Below, piece by piece: positions 22,787 through 30,242 of a stretch of 47,837 nt of DNA (positions within the stretch are counted from its first letter, which is position 1; the number at the start of each line of letters is the position of its first letter). The stretch is from a virus, in IMG/VR virus record IMGVR_UViG_3300031841_003775, positions 1 through 47,837 of that record. One strand, 5' to 3'. The position numbers and the translations under genes are program-made. A model generated the notes under the pieces. It was given only the letters and a program-made list of their open reading frames with translations, had not been told where the DNA came from and ran no database searches.

Positions 22787-22859
22787 CGCGTTTCTTTTTT
22801 CGATTGTAAGCATTAAGCGCCCCGTCGATTATTCGTGATAATGTATTTAGCCATTTCAC
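22677..22859 (-). CDS. Small basic protein of the lysis cassette
   Basis: 60 residues, very basic (YNRKKKRDAANDAANTIANG) with only a weak N-terminal amphipathic helix (MKWLNTLSRIIDGAL). It sits where Rz would be, overlapping the lipoprotein gene by 110 bases, but has no clear membrane anchor. It may be a noncanonical spanin partner; not recognised further. Confidence 0.6.
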   Translation of the reverse strand: MKWLNTLSRIIDGALNAYNRKKKRDAANDAANTIANGGSVRESEQSFSDLASKSKRDQSE

Positions 22860-23053
22860 ATTGGATTCCCTTTATTATCCACTCGCTTATTAGAAGCTAG
22901 TGCCAAGGCGCTCACAACAAGCATGATGGTGTCTGGCACCTTCTCTGTTAGTGATTGTGGCGCTACAGTAACAAAGACTCGACACAGCAAGCACAGCGCC
23001 AATACGTATTGTGCATATTCAGTAGTTAGTAAAAATTCGATTAGTGGTTCCAT
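22856..23053 (-). CDS. Holin candidate
   Basis: 65 residues with two hydrophobic segments (about 14-30, YVLALCLLCRVFVTVA, and 42-54, DTIMLVVSALALA) and a basic C-terminus. It lies between endolysin and spanin-like genes and shares single-base or four-base overlaps with both, the usual holin place. It would open the membrane for the amidase. Class II topology fits; sequence family not recognised. Confidence 0.68.
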   Translation of the reverse strand: MEPLIEFLLTTEYAQYVLALCLLCRVFVTVAPQSLTEKVPDTIMLVVSALALASNKRVDNKGNPM

Positions 23054-23511
23054 TATTTATTCTCCATCCATTTCTTAACATCAAAACAAGGGCATTCTTT
23101 AATGCGCTCGTTGGCTTGTATGATTCCATCGCCATTTAAATCTGGCGACCAATCACGGTGTCCTTTTACGTTTTTATCATCGATGCCAAAGCTATTTTGC
23201 AGATATTCAATGATGTGCTTCAGCGCTTCCTTTTGGCTGTGCGTGTATGTGTCGTCAGGCTTGCCGCTGTCGTTGTTTAAACCTCCCTCAAGGCAAATAC
23301 CTATGTTATTAGTGTTATGACCTTTAACGTGCGCACCGCTTCGATTTAAAGGGCGGCATGGGTGCAAGCGTCCATCGGTTGTAATGTAGAAGTGATAGCC
23401 AATATCAGACCATCCGTTCTCTATAACGTGGCTATGATGCAGTTTTTCAACGCTGTAATTGTGCTTTGGCTTGGTAGCCGAGCAGTGAATTGTGATGTGT
23501 GTGTGGTTCAT
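23053..23511 (-). CDS. Endolysin, N-acetylmuramoyl-L-alanine amidase (T7 lysozyme-like)
   Basis: 152 residues, a complete Amidase_2 domain. HITIHCSATKP at 5-15 carries the first zinc histidine, GYHFYITTDGRLHPCRP the substrate loop, and GHRDWSPDLNGDG with the following KECPCF the second His and Cys ligands and the catalytic Lys region, as in T7 gp3.5. There is no signal peptide, so it needs a holin. It cleaves the amide bond between MurNAc and L-alanine. Confidence 0.93.
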   Translation of the reverse strand: MNHTHITIHCSATKPKHNYSVEKLHHSHVIENGWSDIGYHFYITTDGRLHPCRPLNRSGAHVKGHNTNNIGICLEGGLNNDSGKPDDTYTHSQKEALKHIIEYLQNSFGIDDKNVKGHRDWSPDLNGDGIIQANERIKECPCFDVKKWMENK

Positions 23512-23783
23512 TTTTGCTCCTTGAGTAAATCTTCATAAACAAACGGATTGCTATCAAAGTAAGTATCTTGCTCATCACATACCGTCAAATCCTCACACCC
23601 ACACTTCGCACAGACGTCTTGATCGATATAGTGCAGAACCATTAACTCACCTTCTGGATCTGTCATCATGCGAGTGTATCCCTGATTTATTTTTGTTTTA
23701 CACTCTCCGCATTTATCACAGGAAATATATTCACCATCTTTTAGTGGTCTTACTTTACTGATTCCAACTTTTTTAATTTCCAT
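23508..23783 (-). CDS. Zinc-ribbon hypothetical protein
   Basis: 91 residues with two Cys pairs (ISCDKCGECK at 20-29 and CAKCGCEDLTVC near 57-68), a likely zinc-binding pair. Acidic C-terminus. It overlaps the endolysin gene by four bases. Function unknown. Confidence 0.63.
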   Translation of the reverse strand: MEIKKVGISKVRPLKDGEYISCDKCGECKTKINQGYTRMMTDPEGELMVLHYIDQDVCAKCGCEDLTVCDEQDTYFDSNPFVYEDLLKEQK

Positions 23784-23784
23784 T

Positions 23785-23958
23785 CTATAAAGCCCCCATT
23801 ACCGCGCCAACAATAACCAGTAACACACCGACCAACATTAATGCCTTATCTCCAGTGGTTAGTGGCTTATCGTCCCACTGATGGCTTTTGCGGTGATACT
23901 GTCGTTTACCTGTGCTTTGGTTGTACGCAAACTCTTCTGTGTTTTCGTAGTGGTGCAT
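23785..23958 (-). CDS. Small tail-anchored membrane protein
   Basis: 57 residues with a charged N-terminal part (HHYENTEEFAYNQSTGKRQY) and one C-terminal hydrophobic helix (LMLVGVLLVIVGAVMGAL). It is one base from the zinc-ribbon gene and its ATG overlaps the upstream stop. It may be another lysis-associated membrane protein. Confidence 0.58.
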   Translation of the reverse strand: MHHYENTEEFAYNQSTGKRQYHRKSHQWDDKPLTTGDKALMLVGVLLVIVGAVMGAL

Positions 23959-24098
23959 TATTTAACATCCTCTTTAATTGCAATAACTTGAAATTTCCAG
24001 CCGTAGAAATTACGGTGCGTGAACACTAGCGGCTGCTTGTGGTGAATTAGGTTGTGGAGGTTATCCACAATGCTGTCTCTGAAGTTTTTGAAGATCAT
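23958..24098 (-). CDS. Small hypothetical protein
   Basis: 46 residues (IFKNFRDSIVDNLHNLIHHK, then a beta-like FTHRNFYGWKFQVIAIKEDV). The stop overlaps the next ATG (TAATG). His-rich middle. No family recognised. Confidence 0.55.
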   Translation of the reverse strand: MIFKNFRDSIVDNLHNLIHHKQPLVFTHRNFYGWKFQVIAIKEDVK

Positions 24099-24111
24099 TG
24101 CTGTGCATCCT

Positions 24112-24573
24112 TCATTTTAATTTGCTTGAAAATAAGCCACCAACACAAAAACCAAACCTGCGCCACCATACTTCGGACTTATTGTTTACAAAAAGAACCA
24201 AGCAAAGTTTTTTTGATTTTACTATCTTCCTATTACCACTTATGTCACAACCTGCAATCAGCACGAACCTCGTACTGTCCGAAATGCTTAATAGTAAATC
24301 ACTACCGGTAGCTACCGAGTCAAACATCGCAAGCCACCCGCCAACTGGCAGTGATGCCTTTAAAGCCGCGCTACGGGCTTCGGAATCATTAACCCATTTA
24401 GGCTCCTGGTCAAATTCATGCAGCGCATCGTAAAACTTATTGATAAACCTTTCACCGTCACAGCTAGGGCAGTAATAACAGGGTTGAGGCGGCATCGATG
24501 TAAGAACCCTTGTAGGGTCTACTTTCATGGGTTTGTTACATTTCGTGCAGTTGTTGCTATATCCATAACTCAT
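24112..24573 (-). CDS. Hypothetical zinc-finger protein
   Basis: 153 residues from the ATG at 24573, with AAGGAG six bases upstream. The N-terminus has CTKCNKPMKVD and CYYCPSCDGERF, a good zinc site. The middle (residues 60-80, SEARSAALKASLPVGGW) is common in phage zinc proteins. The C-terminal 50 residues are basic and hydrophobic and look less constrained. It is the first gene downstream of a leftward terminator. Confidence 0.6.
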   Translation of the reverse strand: MSYGYSNNCTKCNKPMKVDPTRVLTSMPPQPCYYCPSCDGERFINKFYDALHEFDQEPKWVNDSEARSAALKASLPVGGWLAMFDSVATGSDLLLSISDSTRFVLIAGCDISGNRKIVKSKKLCLVLFVNNKSEVWWRRFGFCVGGLFSSKLK

Positions 24574-24633
24574 AAACACTCCTTAGTTGTTAAAGTGAAT
24601 CTTACTCCACTTGCGGCACTTAGTAAATATGAA

Positions 24634-24664
24634 AAAAGCGATTAACATCAAATCAACCGCTTTT
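24634..24664 (-). terminator. Leftward intrinsic terminator
   Basis: On the minus strand AAAAGCGGTT (24664-24655) pairs with AATCGCTTTT (24643-24634, one G-U) and is followed by TT. It ends the early/middle operon just after the MazG-like gene. Confidence 0.78.
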
Positions 24665-24669
24665 GTAGA

Positions 24670-25101
24670 TTAAATAAACTTACCCAGCTCTGGTGGCGTG
24701 TAGTGCTTGCCCTTGGTTATCTTCCCATTATCATCAAATACTGGCTTCCCATCTTCGAACTTTGAAAAGTTAGAACGGTTAACTTCTGCAAGTGCGCCTA
24801 GGATGTCCATTCCTAACATGTGACCTACGCCAGTGCTTGTGACTTGTTGATCAACCAATGAATCAAGTAATTCAAATCGGTTTATTTCCGTCATAACATC
24901 CATCGCAACTTCACCGCACTCTTTGAAAAAGTCTGCAAGCTCATGAGTACTCTTAGCCCAAAGCTTCATTGCTGGACCCATAGCATCAAACATTTCTGCT
25001 ATTTCCTCGATATGCACCCCCATCTGGACGCACTTTTGCTTATCTGTCGGCTCTGGTATCGCTTGCTCAAACCATGCCTTTGTCTTTTGTAATTCGTTCA
25101 T
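24670..25101 (-). CDS. MazG-like nucleotide pyrophosphohydrolase
   Basis: 143 residues. The HIEEIAEMFDAMG motif (about 30-42) is the E-E-x-x-E metal site of MazG/PRA-PH proteins, with a helical bundle around it and a later ELADFFKECGEVAMDVMTE. Such phage enzymes hydrolyse nucleoside triphosphates, housekeeping nucleotide pools or altering (p)ppGpp signals. It overlaps the DUF4406 gene by four bases, giving a nucleotide-metabolism pair. Confidence 0.8.
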   Translation of the reverse strand: MNELQKTKAWFEQAIPEPTDKQKCVQMGVHIEEIAEMFDAMGPAMKLWAKSTHELADFFKECGEVAMDVMTEINRFELLDSLVDQQVTSTGVGHMLGMDILGALAEVNRSNFSKFEDGKPVFDDNGKITKGKHYTPPELGKFI

Positions 25102-25379
25102 TGTTCAATAATCTCCAATTCTAGTTTTTCAGCATACGCAAGTTCAGCCATTGCGCCTTTTGATTCTTCATAACCTTTTAGCAGATAAATGGCGTCGGCA
25201 GCGCGGATCATGGCAAAGCAAATATCCATGTACTGACCTTGTGTCAATCCGTCTGGTAAAGTTGCTGGGTTTAATGCAACCAAACCATCCAACAAAAGAC
25301 TGTGCTGTGCGCTGTGAAAGCTGTCACGGTTAAAGTTCTCGTAACCCGTCATTGGCCCTGCGATGTATATTTTTTTCAT
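25098..25379 (-). CDS. DUF4406 / nucleoside 2-deoxyribosyltransferase-like protein
   Basis: 93 residues. KKIYIAGPMTGYENFNRDSF at the start and ICFAMIRAADAIYLLKGYEE with the ending SKGAMAELAYAEKLELE are the DUF4406 signature, a Rossmann-like fold related to nucleoside deoxyribosyltransferases. It probably binds or modifies a nucleotide base. It is coupled to the MazG-like gene. Confidence 0.86.
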   Translation of the reverse strand: MKKIYIAGPMTGYENFNRDSFHSAQHSLLLDGLVALNPATLPDGLTQGQYMDICFAMIRAADAIYLLKGYEESKGAMAELAYAEKLELEIIEQ

Positions 25380-25597
25380 TTACTTCTACCTTTTTCTAAT
25401 TTGATTGCTCTATCTGCTGACGCTTTGATGTCTAATAGGTCTGTCATTGTGTCCTTGTGGCCACGCAAGCCAGCGCACAATACTTTCTTGGCTAAGTGTT
25501 GTAATGCAGGGCATGTAACGTTAAACGCCTCTAAAACTTCGTATACGTCCACCGTGCCTTTGTCGCTTACTTGTATTTTTCTGTCGTACTTGCTCAT
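25376..25597 (-). CDS. Conserved small phage protein
   Basis: 73 residues. The phrase VYEVLEAFNVTCPALQHLAK, then a basic GLRGHKDTMTDLLD block, matches a small phage family usually encoded beside nucleotide or DNA-modification genes. No known function. It overlaps the DUF4406 gene by four bases. Confidence 0.68.
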   Translation of the reverse strand: MSKYDRKIQVSDKGTVDVYEVLEAFNVTCPALQHLAKKVLCAGLRGHKDTMTDLLDIKASADRAIKLEKGRSK

Positions 25598-26146
25598 TTA
25601 CTTCCCCATAATCTCATCACGTTCAAGTAAACATACTTGGCTTTTAAAAGGTGATTTAGGATCGAAGATAAAAACAACCGATCCCTTGTTGTTGCCACTC
25701 ACTGGCTTTTGTGTCTCTGCATTAATGAATGAAATTCGCCCCGAAATGAAGTGACACTCTGAGCAGTTTTTGAATGCTGCTTTAAACCATTTTACCGATG
25801 TGTCTGCTGGGATTAGCATGACCACTGGTACGCGAAAGTCATTCGAAATGTTAACGCACTGATTAACCCATGGCATGATATCGCTGTAGGGTGGGTTGCA
25901 CCAGATTGCCATTCCTTGATTTTCGTAATCAGCGTTATTGAATCTGTATATCTTTTCATCAACAACGTCGCGAGACAGGGCGTCTTCATCTTCACCTATG
26001 AACTGGCTACACAATTTGTTTTCTTCACTTGCTGCCAAATCAAGAGTAAAACCAAAACGCTCATCGTAGTATTCAAATAAAGCTTGTGGAGTCTGCCACA
26101 AGTCGCGTATTTCTGTCGGTGTATTGCTTTTATGCTCTGTGTTCAT
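25598..26146 (-). CDS. Phage DNA N6-adenine methyltransferase (Dam family)
   Basis: 182 residues matching the phage Dam family: DLWQTPQALFEYYDERFGFT, DLAASEENKLC (SAM pocket), and the catalytic NPPY in IWCNPPYSDIMPWVNQC. VVMLIPADTSVKWF and GSVVFIFDP follow. It methylates adenine and may protect phage DNA from host restriction. No restriction partner is present, so it is an orphan methylase. It overlaps the following gene start by 17 bases. Confidence 0.9.
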   Translation of the reverse strand: MNTEHKSNTPTEIRDLWQTPQALFEYYDERFGFTLDLAASEENKLCSQFIGEDEDALSRDVVDEKIYRFNNADYENQGMAIWCNPPYSDIMPWVNQCVNISNDFRVPVVMLIPADTSVKWFKAAFKNCSECHFISGRISFINAETQKPVSGNNKGSVVFIFDPKSPFKSQVCLLERDEIMGK

Positions 26147-26663
26147 TTATCATCTCCGCTTCTTCCCTATCACTCGGCAAACCCCAAGCGCCGACCTTAT
26201 TAAACAACTCCCAAGCCTCTTCTAGCGTTGGTGACTTTTCAGTATTGGCCACCCACGCAGCGGTAATAAAATCAGGTGCCTTACGTGACGCTTTGAACTC
26301 GTCGATCATATCCATATGGAAGTTAGCAGCCAAACCACTAATCTCGTTATGCTTGCAAGGTGTGTTGATTTTTAACACTTCCTCCGTGATGTGGTGCTTG
26401 CCGTTAGACTCACGAGAAATGATGTAGCAAGTAATTACCCATTTTAATTCTGTGCGCCCTAGTAGCTCGGCAAACTCACGGCCAATACTGCATGGCTCCA
26501 GTGTTTTAGTTGTGTATGGGATCACTGAGTTCATTGTTTGCGGCTCCCATAAAAACCACTTGGTACGCATTTGCTTTCGCACTTTTTCAAACTGCAAGCG
26601 CATGAGTCGAGCTCGGGCTTTTGGTGGTACTTGTGCGGGTATTCGGGCGGTTGTGATGAGCAT
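26130..26663 (-). CDS. Hypothetical protein of the middle operon
   Basis: 177 residues, soluble, mixed composition. It has a basic start (IPAQVPPKARARLMRLQFEK) then KTLEPCSIGREFAELLGRTE and a C-terminal helical region. It lies between the methyltransferase and the duplicated KHKHYE gene. Family not recognised. Confidence 0.65.
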   Translation of the reverse strand: MLITTARIPAQVPPKARARLMRLQFEKVRKQMRTKWFLWEPQTMNSVIPYTTKTLEPCSIGREFAELLGRTELKWVITCYIISRESNGKHHITEEVLKINTPCKHNEISGLAANFHMDMIDEFKASRKAPDFITAAWVANTEKSPTLEEAWELFNKVGAWGLPSDREEAEMINEHRA

Positions 26664-26665
26664 GG

Positions 26666-27112
26666 TTACACCTCGACTTCTATTTCGAACCTTTGGAGGG
26701 TCTCGTATTCGCTCAGGTACGACATTCTTATATCTGTGTCGAACTTGAATAGCTCATTAACAAGCTTTCCATTGTGGATTACAATCCAACGCTTCTCTTT
26801 CTTTGGTTTGATTCTGAGCTGATACTCTTCGTTCATAAACATGTTATCGGCCTCAACCCATCCCTCTCCCTCGAAATCACCAACCGAAGTCCAAGAACCT
26901 TCGAAGAAGTCTTGAAGGGCACCACCGTTCAACCAGTGCAAGCAAGACTCTTTGTGTTGCGGTAGGCATAGGAAGTACTTATAATCAGGCCAGCAAATAA
27001 TATCCGCCAATTCTGACACTCTCCAGCCTGATTCGTTTTTACTAAAAATAACCAAATCCATATTCGCAGCCTTAGCCACAATCAAATCGTAGTGCTTATG
27101 TTTATTACTCAT
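26666..27112 (-). CDS. Duplicated KHKHYE-family hypothetical protein (copy B)
   Basis: 148 residues, paralogue of 18063-18500. It shares NKHKHYDLIVAKAANMDLV, YFLCLPQHKESCLHWLNGG and LRIKPKKEKRWI. The central and C-terminal linkers differ, so the copies are diverged and not a recent duplication. It ends FEIEVEV. Function unknown. Confidence 0.73.
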   Translation of the reverse strand: MSNKHKHYDLIVAKAANMDLVIFSKNESGWRVSELADIICWPDYKYFLCLPQHKESCLHWLNGGALQDFFEGSWTSVGDFEGEGWVEADNMFMNEEYQLRIKPKKEKRWIVIHNGKLVNELFKFDTDIRMSYLSEYETLQRFEIEVEV

Positions 27113-27507
27113 TATTCCTTACCCCAGACCAAACCTAAAACCAAATCGCCAAACTCACTTTGTGCAGTGTCACTGTCTAACAACTTCTGGCACATGTCTT
27201 TAATTCTAACTCTAAAGTCCACCACGTAAGCCCGTGTAAGCTCCTCACGTGCTTCTGGTTGATTAACGAAGTAATCAGCCGCGTTAGTGCCTTTTACGCT
27301 TCCTACTGTGTGCTGAAGCATGAAATTTAGGTGCTGAGTTGATACGCCTAACTCTTTTGCTAAAACATGAACCTTGACCATGTGCGTGAATCGCTCTGGA
27401 TCGATTTTGTTAACTTGCACTAAGTGTGCATCGTGTACGTCATAAGCTCGCGCAACTTCTGATAGTGTTTTTGCGCCTAGCTGCTTTGCTATTTGTGATG
27501 GTTTCAT
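27112..27507 (-). CDS. Hypothetical helical protein, possible DNA binder
   Basis: 131 residues. The N-terminal KPSQIAKQLGAKTLSEVARA resembles a short HTH. A helical middle (MVKVHVLAKELGVSTQHLNF) has a second HTH-like spacing. It overlaps both neighbours and sits beside a winged-helix gene, so a regulatory function is possible. Confidence 0.6.
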   Translation of the reverse strand: MKPSQIAKQLGAKTLSEVARAYDVHDAHLVQVNKIDPERFTHMVKVHVLAKELGVSTQHLNFMLQHTVGSVKGTNAADYFVNQPEAREELTRAYVVDFRVRIKDMCQKLLDSDTAQSEFGDLVLGLVWGKE

Positions 27508-27917
27508 TGTTCCGCCTTACCTGTCATTTTATACTCATGCATTCGCATTCCGCGCTTGCTTTGTCTTGTGCTAATCTCCCACCCCTTGCGGCGCAGGCTC
27601 TTGATGTAGTTTTTCATTTGGTAATATTCAATGTCGAGTGTTGCGATTAACTCCTCACCCGGCACCCAGTTTTTAGTGATTAAGTCCAAAAGATACGTGC
27701 TTTTACATTGTCGTTTCATCGGCACTTGGTGGTGCTTTGGCAAGTAGTAATGCCTATTATCACCATGACCAATTGCTTGCACTGGCTGACCGTATCGCTT
27801 CAGCTCGGTTAAACCGTCTTTAATTTGAGTCAGTGTTAATCCTGTTTGCTTTACCACCTCTTGACGCGTTACTGGTTGCTCAATGGCGATCATGACTCTT
27901 GTTCTTACGAAGCTCAT
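27504..27917 (-). CDS. Winged-helix DNA-binding protein
   Basis: 137 residues. Residues 8-40 give a wHTH (AIEQPVTRQEVVKQTGLTLT, QIKDGLTELKRYGQ). A wing-like HGDNRHYYLPK and a second, similar helix set follow (LITKNWVPGEELIATLDIEY, IKSLRRKGWEISTRQSKRG). It may be a middle or late gene regulator. Second gene from the consensus promoter at 28045-28073. Confidence 0.68.
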   Translation of the reverse strand: MSFVRTRVMIAIEQPVTRQEVVKQTGLTLTQIKDGLTELKRYGQPVQAIGHGDNRHYYLPKHHQVPMKRQCKSTYLLDLITKNWVPGEELIATLDIEYYQMKNYIKSLRRKGWEISTRQSKRGMRMHEYKMTGKAEQ

Positions 27918-27920
27918 TGT

Positions 27921-28010
27921 TTACCCCACAATCTCAACACGGTCATTCTGGCTCGGAGTTAATATGTGCATGACTTTGTGGAACTGCTTTAGGGTTAGTT
28001 TGATTTTCAT
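27921..28010 (-). CDS. Small leader protein of the middle operon
   Basis: 29 residues (MKIKLTLKQFHKVMHILTPS followed by a short polar tail). It begins after ACAGGACACAAACCA, the common phage ribosome-binding leader, and ends three bases before the wHTH gene. First cistron after the strong promoter; may be a leader peptide. Confidence 0.48.
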   Translation of the reverse strand: MKIKLTLKQFHKVMHILTPSQNDRVEIVG

Positions 28011-28044
28011 TGGTTTGTGTCCTGTTGTTTGCCTCAATAGCCAC

Positions 28045-28073
28045 ATAGTAGACATTTAATTAATCATCGTCAA
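28045..28073 (-). promoter_or_regulatory. Consensus sigma-70 promoter of the middle operon
   Basis: On the minus strand TTGACG (28073-28068), 17-bp spacer, TACTAT (28050-28045), 35 bases upstream of the first leftward small gene. It sits just after the terminator at 28114-28138 and would start the 28010 to 24670 unit. Confidence 0.8.
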
Positions 28074-28113
28074 CATATTTAATTCATTAGCGTGAATTTA
28101 TTTAAGGCAGGCA

Positions 28114-28138
28114 ATAAAAACCCCTTACTGGAAGGGGT
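28114..28138 (-). terminator. Leftward intrinsic terminator after the resolvase gene
   Basis: Minus-strand ACCCCTT (28138-28132), loop CCAGT, AAGGGGT (28126-28120) then TTTTATT. It separates replication genes from the middle operon. Confidence 0.86.
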
Positions 28139-28155
28139 GTGGGTTATTTCGCTAG

Positions 28156-28596
28156 TTAATTGTTGTTTACGTACCACAAGCCGATTAACACAGCGTCTAC
28201 TCTGCCATCTTTCAAGCCACCTCTTGGTCCTAGAAACATTTCACTGCCGTAAACGCGCTTTACCAATGCAAAGCCTAGCTTCTTTGTGTCTCCGCTGCCG
28301 TATATCTTGCACCATGATTGCCACTGTCTCGGTTTAACTCTCTCAACCTCTGCACCGGATAAAGCGCAAGCTGCCAATATTCGCCCCACGTTCTGACCAA
28401 ATGAGAAAGATGCTATTTTGCTATCGTGTGGCATTACTCCAACCATTTCAACAATTGCCACCTTAACCCCGTAGGTAACAAGCATTGAGTTAATTATCTT
28501 CTCTGGCTCTTTGGAGAGATCGCACACCTCGATCACTTCTTCACCATCTAGTATTGCTATTGCACCTTTAGCGCCTGGATCTATTGCTGCTATCAT
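28156..28596 (-). CDS. RuvC-like Holliday junction resolvase
   Basis: 146 residues of an RNase H-fold nuclease. IAAIDPGAKGAIAIL supplies the first Asp, VKVAIVEMVG the second acidic residue, and DGRVDAVLIGLWYV at the end the last Asp pair. The middle SFGQNVGRILAACALSG matches the RuvC helix. It resolves branched replication or recombination DNA before packaging. The stop/start overlaps the helicase by one base. Confidence 0.84.
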   Translation of the reverse strand: MIAAIDPGAKGAIAILDGEEVIEVCDLSKEPEKIINSMLVTYGVKVAIVEMVGVMPHDSKIASFSFGQNVGRILAACALSGAEVERVKPRQWQSWCKIYGSGDTKKLGFALVKRVYGSEMFLGPRGGLKDGRVDAVLIGLWYVNNN

Positions 28597-30242
28597 TAGA
28601 ATATCTTCCCTATCACATCAAAATACTTGCCATTCTTTCTAACCATTATCTTTGTTGGTTTTGGAATATCACCGCTGAGTGCTTCTGTAATGGTGTTTGG
28701 TGCCGTTAACCCAGCATCTCTATAGTGTCGCTCTGCTTTAGCCCTAAAGCCTCCCACGCTCTCTATACCGATCCATTCTGGATAAGCTGTAATGCCACAA
28801 GTGTAATCAAGCCTTAAACTGTCTGGCTTTCCATTTCTTCCAAGATGTCTACGCGCTGTAACGCCTGTAACCTCAATCCATTCTGGTGTGATATTTCTCG
28901 CCGATACAACATCAAGCCCTTTCGCTGCAGTCTCAGCTATGGCGACTAAGCGTTCGCTGAAAAACTCATGACCGCAGTTTGTACAAGCTGCCTCACTCAT
29001 TGGAGTTGATTGATCGCACGTTGGGCATGTTCTATTAAATGCGTAGTTACATTCTTTGCAGTTTTTAGCTGATGCGCTGCATTTGTTGCCACACTCTGGA
29101 CACGTTTTCTTTCTCGCTGTTCCTTGTTGCTTCTTTGGTGGCTGAATATCTTCAATTGGTCCATGACGCTCAACGTTGCCGCCATAGTCAGCCAGTAGGC
29201 CGTCTTGCTTTGTTTTATGCGTTCTCATTACGCGGCCAACCATCTGCACCCATAAAGAGCTCGACTGAGTTGGGCGCAGGCAAACCATGTAATCTGCGTT
29301 CTTAGCGTTAAAGCCAGTTGTTAAGCACGACACAGAAACAAGCGCTTTGTATTTAAAGTTTTTGAAGTCTTCAATTAGCTGCGCCCGCTCTTTCTTTGGT
29401 GTTTTACCGGTCAGCACTGCACAACTAATGCCGTTATCTTTCAAGCACTGAGCTGCATTTTCTGCATGTTCAATTGAGCAAGCGAACACCAACCAGCTAT
29501 TGCGACCTTTACCAAGTTTGCAAGCCTCATCAATCGCATGCTTCGTGTTGTCCATTGACTCGATAGCATCATGGATAGATTTTGCTGTAAAGTCTCCAGA
29601 AGTACCGACCTTTAACTTGGTAAAGTCTGCGTCCGTATGCGTTTCTACAGTTCGAACGTTACATAATGAACCCTCTTCAATCAGTGTTGTTAATGGGACC
29701 TCGTAGACAACCCTATTAAATATTGAGCCGTCACCCTCCGTGAGTGAACCATTATCAGTCCTCCATGGTGTTGCAGTAAGGCCAATCACTTTTAAATACG
29801 GGTTAATCTTTTTTAGATCATCAATAAACTTTCTGTAGTTACCAATAGATTGGTTGTTAACCAAATGGCACTCATCAATAAAAATCAAGTCAACATGTCC
29901 AACCTGGGCCGCTTTTTTGCACACAGACTGAATGCCTGCAAAAGTAATTTGGTTTCTAAGCTGCTTCTTACCAAGGCCTGCAGAATATATACCCGCATCC
30001 GCTGCAGGCCATTGACCTAACAGCTCTTCATAGTTTTGACCTATAAGCTCTTTAACATGCGCAAGGCACAATATTCTCTGCGTTGTGAACGTGGTACAAA
30101 TCTGCCTAATGAACTCAGCTTGAACCAAACTCTTGCCACTCCCAGTGGGGAGTTTACATAACGGATTACCTTTACTGCCTGATTTGAAATAGTTGATCAC
30201 TGCGTCGATTGCTTCTTGTTGATACCATCTTGGGGTTAGCAT
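28596..30242 (-). CDS. Superfamily 2 DEAD/DEAH helicase with zinc ribbons
   Basis: 548 residues. Walker A is LPTGSGKSL near residue 37, motif II IDECH near 125, motif III GLTATPWR near 155, and the C-terminal RecA lobe has TTGFNAKNADY and QMVGRVMRTHK. Residues about 365-425 carry four zinc pairs (CPECG, CKEC, CPTC, CTNCG). It is an ATP-driven DNA helicase or translocase for replication and recombination. It overlaps the nuclease gene by seven bases. Confidence 0.9.
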   Translation of the reverse strand: MLTPRWYQQEAIDAVINYFKSGSKGNPLCKLPTGSGKSLVQAEFIRQICTTFTTQRILCLAHVKELIGQNYEELLGQWPAADAGIYSAGLGKKQLRNQITFAGIQSVCKKAAQVGHVDLIFIDECHLVNNQSIGNYRKFIDDLKKINPYLKVIGLTATPWRTDNGSLTEGDGSIFNRVVYEVPLTTLIEEGSLCNVRTVETHTDADFTKLKVGTSGDFTAKSIHDAIESMDNTKHAIDEACKLGKGRNSWLVFACSIEHAENAAQCLKDNGISCAVLTGKTPKKERAQLIEDFKNFKYKALVSVSCLTTGFNAKNADYMVCLRPTQSSSLWVQMVGRVMRTHKTKQDGLLADYGGNVERHGPIEDIQPPKKQQGTARKKTCPECGNKCSASAKNCKECNYAFNRTCPTCDQSTPMSEAACTNCGHEFFSERLVAIAETAAKGLDVVSARNITPEWIEVTGVTARRHLGRNGKPDSLRLDYTCGITAYPEWIGIESVGGFRAKAERHYRDAGLTAPNTITEALSGDIPKPTKIMVRKNGKYFDVIGKIF

